Assembly: GCA_963585895.1 (NCBI GenBank)
Contig: OY757939.1
Span: forward strand, 30,725,930-30,789,929
Origin: Sepioteuthis lessoniana
Lineage: Eukaryota; Mollusca; Cephalopoda; Myopsida; Loliginidae
Direction of reading: 5' to 3'
Length of the DNA stretch: 64,000 nt
Shown here: in pieces, positions 42,195-54,400 of the stretch
Position numbering within the stretch: the stretch's first letter is position 1
Layout: each line of letters begins with the position of its first letter
Made by a program: the position numbers and the translations under genes
The notes under the pieces: model-generated
Database searches by the model: none
Told to the model about the DNA's origin: nothing
Seen by the model: only the letters and a program-made list of their open reading frames with translations

Positions 42195-42646
42195 TCTTAC
42201 CCAGTTGGCCGGGGCTGTAGATTACACCAACTGCATCTCTGCAAAAAGGTAAGACATTCCCGACGAGTGTCCTGGATATGACACTAAACAATATGATGGT
42301 GAGGCTCCACTGATGCTGGAGATTTGGGGAATGTAGAGTACCTCTTCGTTACTATCGTTCCCAGGTCCACTCAGACTCGAAGAGGTAGCACCTGATAGGG
42401 TCCTATATATGGGTCAAATAGAACTAAACTGTGTACTTTTGCTAAACTAAAATACTTGAAATAGAACTGTTTTTGACATTTAAACAGTGTACTTATGCTA
42501 AACGGAATTGTTTGAAATAGAACTGTTTTGACATGTAACCGAACTATTTTGACATTTAAGTGTGTGTAAACAAAAAACCATACTAATACTAAACTGAAAT
42601 GTTTGAAACTTAAATTGACGTAAAATGACCTGAGGAGGGTTGATAC

Positions 42647-42682
<36 letters not shown>
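42195..42682 (+). mobile_element. CTR copy ending in a 30-base A run
   Basis: The head starts at CCCAGTTGGCCGGGGCTG. The B-module spans 42415-42610. The tail GGGTTGATACGC is followed at about 42650 by a pure A run to 42682, like the poly(A) of a retrotransposed copy. Confidence 0.8.
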
Positions 42683-42684
<2 letters not shown>

Positions 42685-42697
42685 AAAGAAAGTGATA

Positions 42698-42744
42698 ATA
42701 ATCATAATAATAAATAGATAAATAATAATAATAATAATAATAAT
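42698..42744. repeat. (ATA)n microsatellite
   Basis: ATA repeats with ATAGATA interruptions, just past the A run of the CTR copy. Confidence 0.93.
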
Positions 42745-42864
42745 GAAACAATCCCTTCGGTTTCTAACACGATAATTCCAACGTGTCTTTTAGTCACTAT
42801 TGATGTGAAAACTTGCGAAAACCATGAATAGTAAGTTAAGTTTGGTTTAGCATGAAATAAGACG

Positions 42865-43003
42865 TCTAATGATTTACAAAGCTTTTTACTTAGATGTAGC
42901 ACAATACCAAATGAATGGGGCATCCAATTAGACCAACTTACTCGTGAAGGTTTGCTATTCTAGCTTGTTAACCATTACAACACCGGAGGCGCCGAATGAA
43001 ATA
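42865..43003 (-). mobile_element. SINE-C copy
   Basis: On the minus strand GGCGCCTCCGGTGTTGTAA, TGGTTAACAAGC, a degenerate B box and the same body end GTGCTACATCTAAGTAAAAAG as at 36935-37049. Confidence 0.72.
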
Positions 43004-43189
43004 AGAAGTGTAGGGCATCAAGTAGATATTGAGCATCGTTTTATTAAAGGGGCCACTAAGGAAGTATGGATATGTAATAACTAAGTGTAGCTAAGTCTGA
43101 TCCAAAGCCATGAATATAGGATCAAAAATATCGTATTCATTACCTAAGTAATGTATAGAAATATTTACTCAACGCATCTGCATGAGCAC

Positions 43190-43230
43190 GATGTGATACA
43201 AGGTCAGTTTTTTTAAGCGGAGTAAGTAAT
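43190..43230 (-). mobile_element. SINE-B 3' end fragment
   Basis: The plus strand GATGTGATACAAGGTCAG, TTTTTTTAAGCGGAGTA is the reverse of the SINE-B terminus. Confidence 0.5.
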
Positions 43231-43589
43231 ATATATATAATATAATAGAATATTATACCAATGCTATTGAAAAAAGAGAACAGCTGTGTAACCATGATAG
43301 CTTTCATCAGACGATCCAAGGATAAAACATGGTTTCGGGGTCAAACCATCATTACCACTAACTCAGAGCATCCAAACACTATCTTAGGATACTATTAGAT
43401 TTTATTAGAATCATTAGGTATGATCTGATTTATTTGCTAATTATGGTTTTATGACTGGGCCGCTAAGGAAGTACGTATGATTATTTACAATGTGTTGCTA
43501 AGTCTGATGAGTTATTTTATGACAAGAGGTTCGGGAATCACGTTCATTGTATGTTCGTATTTAAATTTTTTGGGTAGTTTTTTTTGTAT

Positions 43590-43800
43590 AAGTTTATTCA
43601 CACTGTCAAATACGAATAACTTTAAACAAATCTGTTTGACCCATAGTTAACAGCAACTATCACTCCAGCTGAGAGTGGACATGGGAGTAATGGCAATGAA
43701 GGAGAACTCTATTCTTCTCAGATCTACAGAACCTAGGACATCCTTTTCAGGGGAGCGGGGTTGGGATCTACTTCTCTGCAGGGGATACAGTAAGCCTCAA
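43590..43800 (-). mobile_element. CTR head fragment
   Basis: On the minus strand ACTGTATCCCCTGCAGAGAA, CATTGCCATTACTCCCATG, TCCACTCTCAGCTGGAGTG. Confidence 0.6.
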
Positions 43801-43984
43801 CAGAAATTAATACCTATTAAAATTCAATATATGGATCAAATTGATTTTTTTAAAAATTAATGTTTAAAATGATAAAGAACTTTATGACTACACTTGCTCT
43901 TAAACTATTGATATAAACTGTTTTATATCTATTCAACCTCCCACCAGGCAGGATTTGATACAAGGTCAGTTTATTGTGTTTTTT

Positions 43985-44475
43985 TTTTTGTTTTTTTTTG
44001 GTTTGGTTTGGTTTGGTTTTAAGGCATATCAACCATTGTAAGTTATTTAATACCAAATCCATTTTATACATAAAACAATTCTATTAAAATCAATTCAATT
44101 TAACATAGGTACACAGTTTAAATGTGAAACAGTTCTATTTCAAGCAATTCAGTTTAGCATAAGTACAGTATTTTGTTTACACACAGTTAAATGTAAAAAC
44201 AGTTCTATTTCAAACAATTCAGTCTAGCATAAGTAAACAGTTTAGTTCTATTTGACCCATAGATAGGACCCTATCAGGTGCTACCACTCAGAGCCAGAGT
44301 GGACCTGGGAGCGATGGCAATGAAGGGATACTCTGCATTCCGCAAAGTTCCATTTTTACTGGAGCCTTACAGTCAGATTGTTTAATGTCATATCTAGGAC
44401 ACTTGTTTGGCAAGGGTCTTAATCCTCTGCAGAGAAGCAGTCGGTGTATTGTGCAGCCCCAGTCGACTGGGCCAT
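43985..44475 (-). mobile_element. CTR copy, complete
   Basis: On the minus strand the head GGCCCAGTCGACTGGGGC (44475) is followed by AGCACCTGATAGGGTCC and three B-module units. The tail is GGTATTAAATAACTTAC and GGTTGATATGCCTTAAAACC, then a CAAA-rich end. Confidence 0.82.
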
Positions 44476-44479
44476 TTGT

Positions 44480-45040
44480 GAGGGAGGGGTTATTGATATG
44501 ATGTGTTTAACTGTTGAGAATGATACATTTTAAACCAAATATAATTGCAGACCATAATTGTTAAACTGTCTTGGGCGTAAAATAACTCTGCAAGGGTTGA
44601 TATGCTGTAATTTCAATCAACCAACCAGCCAAGTAGCTAACACTTTCTCTTGATCGAAGTTTATAACTGAAAGGTAACCACGATAACGATGTATGAGTTG
44701 TAACATATTTATATCCGAATATTGAAAATCTTTCTAAAACGTCCATCACTAATGTTTATTGTTTTTATTATAACAAAACTTCTTTGAAATAATTCTATCT
44801 TGATCAACTTTTCACGATTTACTTTTTGAAATTTATCTTTCTTTCTGCTTTGTGTGACGGACGGTCGGACGGAGAGACGTTTCACTTTTATAGTAATGAT
44901 TTCAATTACTGACTTTTCTAAAATGTTTGCAATCACTTCAGTTTTGATGCGTACTCTCTAGTCCCCCTCTTCTTTGATGATGATGACGCGAGTCTTTCAC
45001 ATGAAGAAAAGCATGGTCAGTGGTCAGGAAGTTTGTATAT
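44480..45040. other. no recognisable feature
   Basis: AT-rich spacer without supported gene. A remnant GGTTGATATGCTGTAATTTC near 44593-44612 may be a decayed CTR/SINE-A tail. Confidence 0.45.
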
Positions 45041-45054
45041 ACTCAACCCCTCCG

Positions 45055-45165
45055 CCACGGACAGATTGCGACACAAGGTCAGTTTTTTAAGCAGAGTATA
45101 GCTGGTTTGAATTCGGAGTTTTCCTTCTCCAAGGTCGGTTGCTATACTAAGGCTAAAGAGACGAA
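45055..45165 (-). mobile_element. SINE-B 3' fragment
   Basis: On the minus strand AGTATAGCAACCGACCTTGG, AGAAGGAAAACTCCGAATTC, and the terminus CTGACCTTGTGTCGCAATC. Confidence 0.7.
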
Positions 45166-45310
45166 TCTGTCGTACATTAACTTTAACAATTCCGTGCAAT
45201 ATTTTGCGTGTTAGTATTTGGACTGTTGTCCTCATCTTTAATTTTGTTAGTTGTAACACAACGTTTCGGTCACTGTATCTTCTGGCCTTCATCAGGAGTC
45301 CCTTGTTTAT
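45166..45310 (-). mobile_element. repeat fragment with hammerhead-like hairpin
   Basis: On the minus strand CTGATGA, a GGCCA/TGACC imperfect stem and GAAAC (45263-45295). GTTGT/ACAAC can form the next stem, followed by AATTAAAGATGAGGACAAC as in the copy ending near 3180. Confidence 0.5.
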
Positions 45311-45734
45311 CTGGGTATGGAAATGATTAAACCAGGGAAATCATTTTCAAAGTTTGACTGTTGGTCAAACAAGGCGTTCAAGAAATATGAAGATGTTATT
45401 TAAATAATGACGTCATTGTTTTTCACGCCCATCCATCTGAGAAAGATCATGAGAAGTTTCTCGAGAAGCGTCATGAGATGAATTCGAAACGTAAATTCTA
45501 ATGGCATCAGTTATTCTTGATATTTTAAAAGTAATTTTCTTTAAAAACAATTTGGTTTGACCTTAATTTGGCTAATTATTGGTTCCCAGATTGTGTTCAT
45601 TTCTATACTTTGTCTACTCAAGTGGTCAACATGGCCCAGCATATGCGCCACTCCTTTTAGACGTCTTCTTTTCCAATGTCCTTCCTTATCGATTATTATT
45701 CAGGCAGATGAGTTTAACAATTCCTTCGCTACGG

Positions 45735-45985
45735 ACAGGGTGCGTCATATTGCCAAGGTTTAAGCAGAGTATCGCTGATTTGAATTCAGAGTTTTCCTTC
45801 TAGCTGTTGTACGAAGGCTTAAGAGAAGCTAAGGCTATCCTATTGTTGGGGGAAGAATAAATGGATTCATGCCTTCCCTTTAAGGCATGAGTCAGAAGTG
45901 AAACGCACGCAGTCTTGTCCAGGATTTGAACTCGAGTTCGTTATGTCCATTTTCTTGAGACGATAACTGTTACGCACAGTAATCA
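45735..45985 (-). mobile_element. SINE-B copy
   Basis: On the minus strand CGTAACAGTTATCGTC, GAACTCGAGTTCAAATCC, CTAGAAGGAAAACTCTG and a diverged terminus. The spacing is the same as in 35740-36036. Confidence 0.75.
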
Positions 45986-46069
45986 GAATATTGGCTGGTT
46001 GGTTTATCGGCGTGTCAACTCTTTTTGGGTTATTCACAGTCCACGACCTAGTTTGTTTGGTTTGATTTG

Positions 46070-46185
46070 GTTTCTTTGTTTAATGGCATATCAACCTTTG
46101 TAAGTTATTTAATGCCGAGGCCATAATTCTAGAAGAACAGTAGTGTTACTATTTAACCAACAGTATGAGAAATGTGCCCAATTCA
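46070..46185 (-). mobile_element. SINE-A 3' fragment
   Basis: On the minus strand CACTACTGTTCTTCTAGAAT, GGCATTAAATAACTTAC and GGTTGATATGCCATTAAAC. Confidence 0.72.
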
Positions 46186-46749
46186 ATAAATATGCTAGAT
46201 TTTAGGTTTTAAATTGCACCGACCAACACACGAAAAGTTAAAATTATCCGTTTGCTAGTCGCTATATAAAGTACAATTTTACCTAAATTACCTAGTAGAC
46301 TTTAGAAATTATCTAGAAATTATCTAGCAGTAACTGCCAGGCTTGGCAAAGGGGAAGAGAAACGTATAAAAATAAAGGAGAGAAAAAGAGGGATGGGAAT
46401 GCTAACCTTTGCTACCTGAAAGTGTGTCTATATCTCTTAAAAACAAAAACAACTAGTTCCCACAAAGTAATTTATTTGAAGAGAAATAAACTTTACAAAA
46501 TCCAGCTTTCCCTATTTTCTCCTCAGCCTCTAACCCTTCTGGGGGGGTATTTTTATCAATTTATACCTGTGGCGCCTCTTTTTAGGGAAACCGACGGACT
46601 TGAAGCTTTTTGGGGAATTCTGGGAATGTGTAGGCTACGGTCCTGCTCCCGGATCCACATAAAAAGGCCTTGTGCTGCATTTGCTCGATAGGTGGGGCGC
46701 TCAATGAATAACTAGATGGATTCATGCCATTTCGCCTGAGCATAAACGT

Positions 46750-46815
46750 TTGGGTTTTTTGTGTCATATCCAGGATGCTCGTTGGGGAGTCTTACCCCTC
46801 TGCAGAGATGCAGAC
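46750..46815 (-). mobile_element. CTR head fragment
   Basis: TGTCATATCCAGGATGCTC, GGGGAGTCTTACCCCTC and TGCAGAGATGCAG on the plus strand are the reverse of the CTR head. Confidence 0.65.
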
Positions 46816-46816
46816 A

Positions 46817-47337
46817 GTTGGTTGGTTTTTTTTTTTTTACGGTGTATCAACATTTTTCGGTCATGTAACGCCGAATTAAGTCATTTTGATAAAAGTTTCA
46901 AGTAATTAACTTTAGTATCAGTACGGTTTCTTGTTTACACATAGTTAAAAGTTAAAACAGTTCTATTTCAAACAGTTCGGTTTAGTATAAGTACACAGTT
47001 TAAACACTCAGTTAAATGTAAAAACAGTTAATTTCAAACAATTCTGCTAAGCGTAATTAGAATTTAGTTCTATTTGACCCATAGATAGGACCCTATCGGG
47101 TGCTACCACTCCAAGTCAGAGTGGACCAGGGAGTGATGGTAATAAAGAGGTACTCTGCATTCCCCAAAGCTCCAACATTACGAGAGCCTCACCATCAGAT
47201 TGTTTTGCGTCATACAGAGGACATTCATTGGGTGAGTCTTACCCCCCTGCAAAGATGCAGTCGGTGTATTCTGCAGCCCCAGCTGAGTTGTCCAAATGTA
47301 GTCGATGTATTCTACAGCCCCAGCCGACTGGGCTGGC
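46817..47337 (-). mobile_element. CTR copy, complete
   Basis: On the minus strand the head begins at CAGCCCAGTCGGCTGGGG (47337). A ~50-base part of the head start occurs twice. The B-module holds three units. The tail is diverged (CATGACCGAAAAATGTTG) and ends in an A run. Confidence 0.75.
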
Positions 47338-47594
47338 ATAAGCGTAAATTAAAATGCTCACAGCCTCCACAACTATTCGAATTAACATGATAATTGTTTG
47401 GCTACGTGTGCCCAGAAGTCAGGAGGTTGGCTGGTTGGTTGGTTGATTTGATGCAGAATGTTTTAAAAATGAATTTAGAAATAATTTTATTTCGGTGTAC
47501 TCTATAAAAAAATATCATGTAACATTGTTTTTTTGGAGTTTGACCCAATGAATCGTGGGCAATATCTCATGAGATTTGCTGCTTCCTGTAAACT

Positions 47595-47842
47595 TTGGGT
47601 TTGGTTTGGGTTTTTTGTTTAATGGCATATCAACCTTCATGGGTTATTTAATGTTAAAACCATTCTTCGAGAAGAACAGTAGTGCTACAATTAAAACTAT
47701 AACTGGGGGATAAGGGGTTCACACATTTCCCAAGAGCATTAGTTAAAAAAATTAACGTTATGGCGCAACTGGAGCTCGAACTCGCTTACTACGGTGTCGT
47801 ACTCCAGCCCGTCAACCATTGTGCTACGAGAATTCCCCTATA
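47595..47842 (-). mobile_element. SINE-A copy, full length
   Basis: On the minus strand GAATTCTCGTAGCACAATGG, TTGACGG, then GAGTTCGAGCTCCAG (B box), TAATGCTCTTGGGAAATG, and the tail GGTTGATATGCCATTAAAC. Confidence 0.82.
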
Positions 47843-47999
47843 AAACCGCATAACTTGAATGAGTTATTCATTTGAGTAGATATATATCTTAATTGTAATG
47901 GGCGTGAATAGTGGGAGAGGCTCGTCTGTTTTTTTGTATTTTTTCCTTCTTGTTTATCAAAGCTTTCAATAACTACAGTCAAAAAAGTAGAGAGAGAGA

Positions 48000-48830
48000 G
48001 AGGGGGGATACTTAAAATTTTTTATTATTATTTATGAAAAGATTAAAAAGTATTGCTTCAGTGACCTGAATCAACAACTTACCAGCTTCAATCTTTAAAG
48101 AAAAACTTCAAATTTAAGATAATATTTTTTTAACAAGATATCTATATCCTCTTATCCCGAATGCTCGGGGTGCCTAGCCGAGTAATTCCTCTTCATGGTT
48201 TTCCTTAAAGGAATGGTTACTAGGTGATGCCGACCTCTTTTTCAAGTGACAGGTTTTACTAGATGCAAAGTCTTAAATTCAGTATTTTTCTTAAGATCAT
48301 TTGCGAAAATGTCCAGTTTAACTTACTCTTAATCCATGCTTTTCCCAAGGGAGAGAATTTAGTGAATTAGCATCTCAGGCTAAAGGCCGACGAGGAATAG
48401 ATACGTGGTTTAACAATTTAATTCCCGGAATGACCGTTGTGGGTCGTTGGGACGATGATCCAGCTAAAACTTTGTACCCAAGCATGTCTGAACATGTTTT
48501 AACTTCTGCTTTCTGAAGGTGCAGACATGATGAGTCATTTCTTGCCGAGCAGTACATGAAGATGTACATATTCATGTTATATTGTTTGTTGAAACTGAGT
48601 AAAAGGAACCCAGAAGCAGCGGATTGATATCAGATTTTGTGCGAAGATTGGTAAAAGTGCTAGTTAAACGTTAGACCTATTTAAAATGGCTTATGGTGAA
48701 CACGTTACGAATAACCTGACTTTTCGTGTGGCACAGGCGGTTCAACGAAAGTCAAGAAGATATGCATAAAGATGCAAGAGGTGAGTAGCCCCTCTCCCCC
48801 AAAAAGAATGAATAGATGCAAATGTGAACA
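48000..48830. other. no recognisable feature
   Basis: A short GA run at 47989-48005 precedes it. No domain, RNA or repeat family could be assigned. Confidence 0.5.
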
Positions 48831-48834
48831 GAGG

Positions 48835-49010
48835 GTGAACAATGGACACGCTCAGATCAAAGATTAAGAGTTCGAACCCCAGTCACGCTATTGGGTTCAC
48901 TTTTGAATTAATACCCTTGGGGAAAGATATGAACCTCATTATGTTCTTCCACAAGAAGGGCTTTCGTATTAAATAACCCACAAAGGTTGATATGACATTA
49001 AACAAAGAAA
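48835..49010 (+). mobile_element. SINE-A copy
   Basis: AGAGTTCGAACCCCAGTC (B box), TGAATTAATACCCTTGGGG, GTATTAAATAACCCAC and GGTTGATATGACATTAAAC followed by AAAGAAACC. Confidence 0.8.
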
Positions 49011-49084
49011 CCAATTCAAATCTAATAATAATCCTTAGTAAACAAGTATACCTTCAAGTAACTATTCTCAATAGAAATAATTTA

Positions 49085-49365
49085 CAGTTATATGATTTCA
49101 GTTATTCCTATTGAATACAAATAGTTTTTAAACAGATCTATTTGACTTCTCGATAGGACGCTAAAATAAACTACCAATGTGGGTCATAGTGGATCTAGGA
49201 GTGATGGCAATGACTTGTTACTTCACCCCCCCCATCCAGATTTGCAGAACTAGAGACTGACCATCTGATGCAGTTTAATGTCATACCCCGGACAGCCCCC
49301 TTTTAGTGGAAAGGTCTTACCCCATAGCAGGGAATATAGTCAGCATACTCTAAACCCCGTTGATA
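49085..49365 (-). mobile_element. CTR copy, tail lost
   Basis: On the minus strand AGTATGCTGACTATATTCCC, GGACATTAAACTGCATCAG-like head text, CATTGCCATCACTCC and one or two B-module units. Confidence 0.65.
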
Positions 49366-49369
49366 TGAG

Positions 49370-50175
49370 GAGATATACTTTGACAGCAGCCAGTAGTGAG
49401 TAAAGTAAGCTGCTTTCACAGGGCCATTTCGGAAATTAAATTGTCATATCTCGTATATTATGATTCGAGCAGTTTGAATGACTTGAATCATGAACAATTG
49501 ATATGCTACACAAACTCTCTGATATTTCAATGTTTTACTGGTTTGATGTCAAGAACTAGTACTAACTAATACTAACACTAATAATACTATCAATACTTTA
49601 GAATAATAAAAACTGCAATTATCTTTTAACAAACATTTTATTCCTAGAACCCATTTTCATCAAAGCTCTCGATTAAAACTGATTTGAATATAGAGAAAAT
49701 CCACATTTTATTGCTCTTCCAATTTTATCCTGTTTCGAGATTTCTAATCTCTCTGAGACTAGGAGACATTTATAGTTCACAGATGATGGGAAAATATGAA
49801 CGCTGGAAAAAAATACTTCGCATTCCATTGAGAATATTATCCGCTTTGGTTCACAGTAGAATTGTTTTGTTAGCGGCACTGTTTGCGGACTATTTGGTAT
49901 GGCGGAAGGTGGAAGTAGTGCTGACACTCAACGAGTGGTTAGTTGGCTCGGTAACCACGAAAATCCCAGAAGACCTGGCAAGAAGGAAGCTATCAAATTC
50001 ATTTCTGTCGGTGAACTTACTAAGATGTGAACATTGTCTACGCTCCCAACAGGAGGGTGTGGTGACATAGTTATCCAGCAAAAGATACCGCTACACAGGT
50101 TCAACTGAAAGATTAGAATGTGTTAAATCAGTATTTCCCAATCTTTCTTTGTGTCTCTCTTGTAATCATTATTAG
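49370..50175. other. spacer with an unrecognised 128-codon frame
   Basis: The plus-strand frame 49684-50070 has a hydrophobic stretch near residues 58-75 and a lone CEHC motif, but no recognisable domain, no splice context and an ordinary spacer base composition. It is within the length expected by chance in a window of this size, so I do not call it a gene. Confidence 0.4.
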
Positions 50176-50176
50176 A

Positions 50177-50178
50177 AT

Positions 50179-50212
<34 letters not shown>

Positions 50213-50213
50213 T
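50177..50213. repeat. (AC)n(AT)n microsatellite
   Basis: An AC run passing into an AT run. Confidence 0.93.
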
Positions 50214-50344
50214 CTATTTACATTTATTTAGAAATATATACGAACAGTAGTTGTTTTATATAAAACAAAAGCATTTGTTGCTGCTTCCAAAAATGATAAT
50301 TTCTCCGTAAATAAAACTGGATTTTAAAATGGTTTTTAGAAAAT

Positions 50345-50700
50345 AAACACCCCGCAACAAGTGTCCTGGGTATGACATGAAACTGCACCTGATGGTGAAT
50401 CCTGGAGCTTTGGGGAATGTGGAGTACCCATTCACTGCTATTACTCCCTGGTCCACTCTGACTCGGAGCAGTAGTACCTATTAAGGTCCCATCTATGAGT
50501 CAAATAGAACGATTCAATCATTTGCTATACTTGAAACCATTTAACTGTAGACAAACAAATAACTGATATCATTAATTGTATGCAAACAATAGATTAATTT
50601 TAAATTATATAAATAATTGATAACGAGAATTACTAATTTTAAACTGCAATACTAGAAGTCATTTAATTGGGTGCAAATAAATGAACACTGACTGATTCAA
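50345..50700 (+). mobile_element. CTR copy, partial head and no tail
   Basis: AAGTGTCCTGGGTATGAC, TGCACCTGATGGTGAATCC, CTATTACTCCCTGGTCC and several B-module units. Confidence 0.7.
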
Positions 50701-50754
50701 AAATAAAGTTACGTACAAACTATTTACCTCCAAACCACACACACACAAAATCTA

Positions 50755-51135
50755 TTTGCCCAGTCGGCTGGGGCTGTAGAATACACTGACTGCTTCTCTG
50801 CAGAGGGGTAAGACCCCCAAGGAGTGTCCTGGATATGACACAAAACAATATGATGGTGAGGTTCCAGCAATGCTGGAGCTTTGGGGAATGCGGAGTACCC
50901 CTTCATTTCCATCGCTCCCAGGTCCACTCTGGCCCGGAGTGGTAGCACCTGATAAGGGTCCTATCTATGGGTTAAATAGAACAAAACCGTGCTTCTTTCA
51001 CTATACTGATTTTTTGCATTTAAACTGCGTATTTATGCTAAACTGAATTGTTTAAAATAGAACTGTTTTGACATTGGAACTGCGTACTAGTGCTGAACTG
51101 AATTGCTTGAAATAGAACTGTCTGAAATTTAAATC
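50755..51135 (+). mobile_element. CTR copy joined to the next copy
   Basis: The full head begins TTGCCCAGTCGGCTGGGGC. B-module units run to about 51135, where the head of the next CTR begins without an intervening tail. Confidence 0.78.
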
Positions 51136-51139
51136 GGTG

Positions 51140-51625
51140 TATTGCCCAGTCAGCTGGGGCTGTAGAATACACTGACTGCACCTCTGCAGAGGGGTAAAAC
51201 ACCCCCTAACGAGTGTGCTGGATATGACACTAAACAATCTGATGGTGAGGTTCCAGCAGTGCTGGAGCTTTGGGGAATGCGGAGTACCCCTTCATTGCTC
51301 CCAGGTCCACTCTGGCCCGGAGTGGCAGCACCTGATAGGGCCCTATCTATGGGTTAAATAGAACTAACAGCATACTTATGCTAAAATGAATTGAGTAAAC
51401 GGAATAGCTTGAAATAGAAACGTTTTTGACAATTAAACCGTACTTACACTTAAACAGCGTGCTTATGCTTAACCGAATTATTTGAAATAGAACTGTTTTT
51501 GACAATTAAACTGTACTTATGCTAAACTGAACTGTTTTCAATAGAGCAGATAATTTACATAAAAATGGATTTGGCGTTAAATAACCTACAAAGGTTGATA
51601 TGCCATAAAACTGAACCAACCAACT
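51140..51625 (+). mobile_element. CTR copy, complete, in tandem
   Basis: The head (TTGCCCAGTCAGCTGGGGC) is close to that of the upstream copy. B-module units follow, then the tail GGCGTTAAATAACCTAC, GGTTGATATGCCATAAAAC and an AACC-rich end that runs into ATCT repeats. Confidence 0.82.
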
Positions 51626-51631
51626 CAACAA

Positions 51632-51632
51632 C

Positions 51633-51678
<46 letters not shown>

Positions 51679-51690
51679 GTGTGTGTGTGT
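51632..51690. repeat. (ATCT)n(GT)n microsatellite
   Basis: ATCT repeats from 51632 to about 51678, then a short GT run. It follows a CTR tail directly. Confidence 0.96.
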
Positions 51691-51734
51691 ATGATGCAAA
51701 AATATCATATATATATTGATATATATGGTACAAA

Positions 51735-51846
51735 TACGATCATGTATATATATATATATATATGATGCAAAAAACATCCTATAAATATGTGTGATGTAAA
51801 AAACATCATATGTATACATATATATACACATATACATCTATATACA

Positions 51847-51880
<34 letters not shown>
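51735..51880. repeat. TA arrays with CATCATATGTAT-type spacers
   Basis: Several TA runs are separated by near-repeats of GATGCAAAAAACATC or GATGTAAAAAACATC. The last TA run (51850-51880) borders the mariner insertion. Confidence 0.85.
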
Positions 51881-52632
<752 letters not shown>

Positions 52633-52639
52633 TATATAT

Positions 52640-52960
52640 ATGGTGCAAAAGCATCTTGCCTTCTTCGAGGCTATTATATTGCTCTACTTTGTTTAGACAA
52701 AGAAGATAGACCCTTCAACATTCTTCGTCTGTTTGAAGAACTTGATGGGAATCGTGGGAGTTGATTTTTTTTTCTATTTAGATATTCCTCCCACTGTTTT
52801 TTCTTTTTTAAAACGTTTCCGGTGTAATTATTGAAAATGCGGAAGACGAAAGGGTCCTTCTAATTTGTTTTTATTATTTTAAAACGAAATAAATAAATAT
52901 GATTCCCCCACTTTTTTTAATTATTGAATTTTCATGTACCAAGAACTTATTCAAATATGG
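52640..52960. other. no recognisable feature
   Basis: AT-rich spacer between the mariner and SINE-E. Confidence 0.5.
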
Positions 52961-52964
52961 TGGG

Positions 52965-53235
52965 GGTTGATCACTTTGGCGAAGAAATATAACGGTTGAC
53001 ACTCGCGTAATGCTAAGCTCTTCTCACGAATTGAGCACTCCGGCATCCGATAGCGCAAAATGTAAACAAACGAAATTTGATACAGTGTTATTGTTGACGT
53101 TGAGTAGCAAGCTTGACCTAGGAGTATGTCATCAGCCTGACGTAAAGTTAGGCGGGTTTCGATTCCGACTTGGAGCGTCTCGCGTGTCTAGCCCCACTTA
53201 ACGAAACAGTCTGTCTGTGGATGATAATATATATG
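52965..53235 (+). mobile_element. SINE-E copy, near full length
   Basis: ATATAACGGTTGACACTCGC, GAATTGAGCACTCCGGCAT, GTTGAGTAGCAAGCTTGACC, GCGGGTTTCGATTCCGACTT (B box) and CAGTCTGTCTGTGGATGAT, ending in TA/TG repeats. Confidence 0.82.
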
Positions 53236-53533
53236 TATATATGTGTATGTGTACAGGATTTGGCATTAAAAAAAATCATCAAGTGTTGATATGTCACTAA
53301 ACCAAATAACCTATAGCCAATAATGTGCACTTTACTGCACTACACACCAGTTTAAATATGCCTATCAGGACTTAATACGTATTGCGTAAGTAAATCATTG
53401 TAATGTTGAACGATCATCATGACCTGGCTTTGAGAAACGATGGTTTAGAAGGGGATGGTTCACGCCGACTACCGACCCGTTTGATGCGTGACAGGCTGGT
53501 ACAGTCATAAGACCAACTCTGAATCTACGCTAT

Positions 53534-53535
<2 letters not shown>

Positions 53536-53584
<49 letters not shown>
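53536..53584. repeat. (TA)n microsatellite
   Basis: A pure TA run of about 48 bases. Confidence 0.96.
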
Positions 53585-53586
<2 letters not shown>

Positions 53587-54029
53587 CAGCTTTACTACCA
53601 CAAAATATTCAAACAGTACATTATTCAAACATGTATGGCAAAGAAAGTATGTAACGGATGAATAGGTTATTATGAAAAAAATGTTTATAAAGAAGGTGAC
53701 AATAAACTAAACCCCCCGCCCGAATTAACAAGTTAACTCTCCCTGACTAATCCTATGGTTTATTCTCAGTATTTAACTGACTTCCCATCAAGTTAGGATG
53801 TGACACAAGGCCATTTTATAGTGGGGTACGTACGAATAGAGATTCATACACGACCTTCTTCATATTGGGGTGCCACAGGCACCAAGCAATGAACTAAACC
53901 CTGCAAGGCAGGTATTGCTTGGGCAGACGGCCTTCTGGTATCAGGCGATTCAGCTCTACAGCACCCACCTCTACAGCACCCATGCCTGGCAGGTCACATG
54001 CTGCGAATCTCTCCGCTTAAACTACCCAA

Positions 54030-54051
54030 TATGTATATATATATCCTTGTG

Positions 54052-54083
<32 letters not shown>

Positions 54084-54183
54084 TTAACTACCCAATATAT
54101 ACATATTTATACATAGATATATCCTTGTGGCATACATATATATATATATATATATATATCCTTGTGACAAGGATATATATATA
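54030..54183. repeat. compound AT/AC array with palindromic end
   Basis: Three degenerate copies of CTACCCAATAT...TATATCCTTGTG hold AC and AT runs. The last one contains ATATCCTTG, TGA, CAAGGATAT, so the 54146-54183 segment is a palindrome. Confidence 0.85.
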
Positions 54184-54400
54184 TCGGGAGAATGCCACGA
54201 ATACTAACATCTTACCACGTTACTGTGTTGTATGGTCATATGCAGATTCATGCAGAATGAATCACATCGACACAATGATAAAGACAGATGCAGGAAGACT
54301 TCTTTAACAAAATATGTACCTCTCACTTTATTGCAAGGGTTCGAAAAGGGTTACTCAAGGTTTGCGTGTGAAAGGGAGCTGGTGACCGAACATAAACTGT

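Noticed and set aside
49684..50070. 128-codon plus-strand frame as a possible gene
   Set aside because: No known domain, no exon context and ordinary spacer composition. An open frame of this size is expected by chance in 64 kb.
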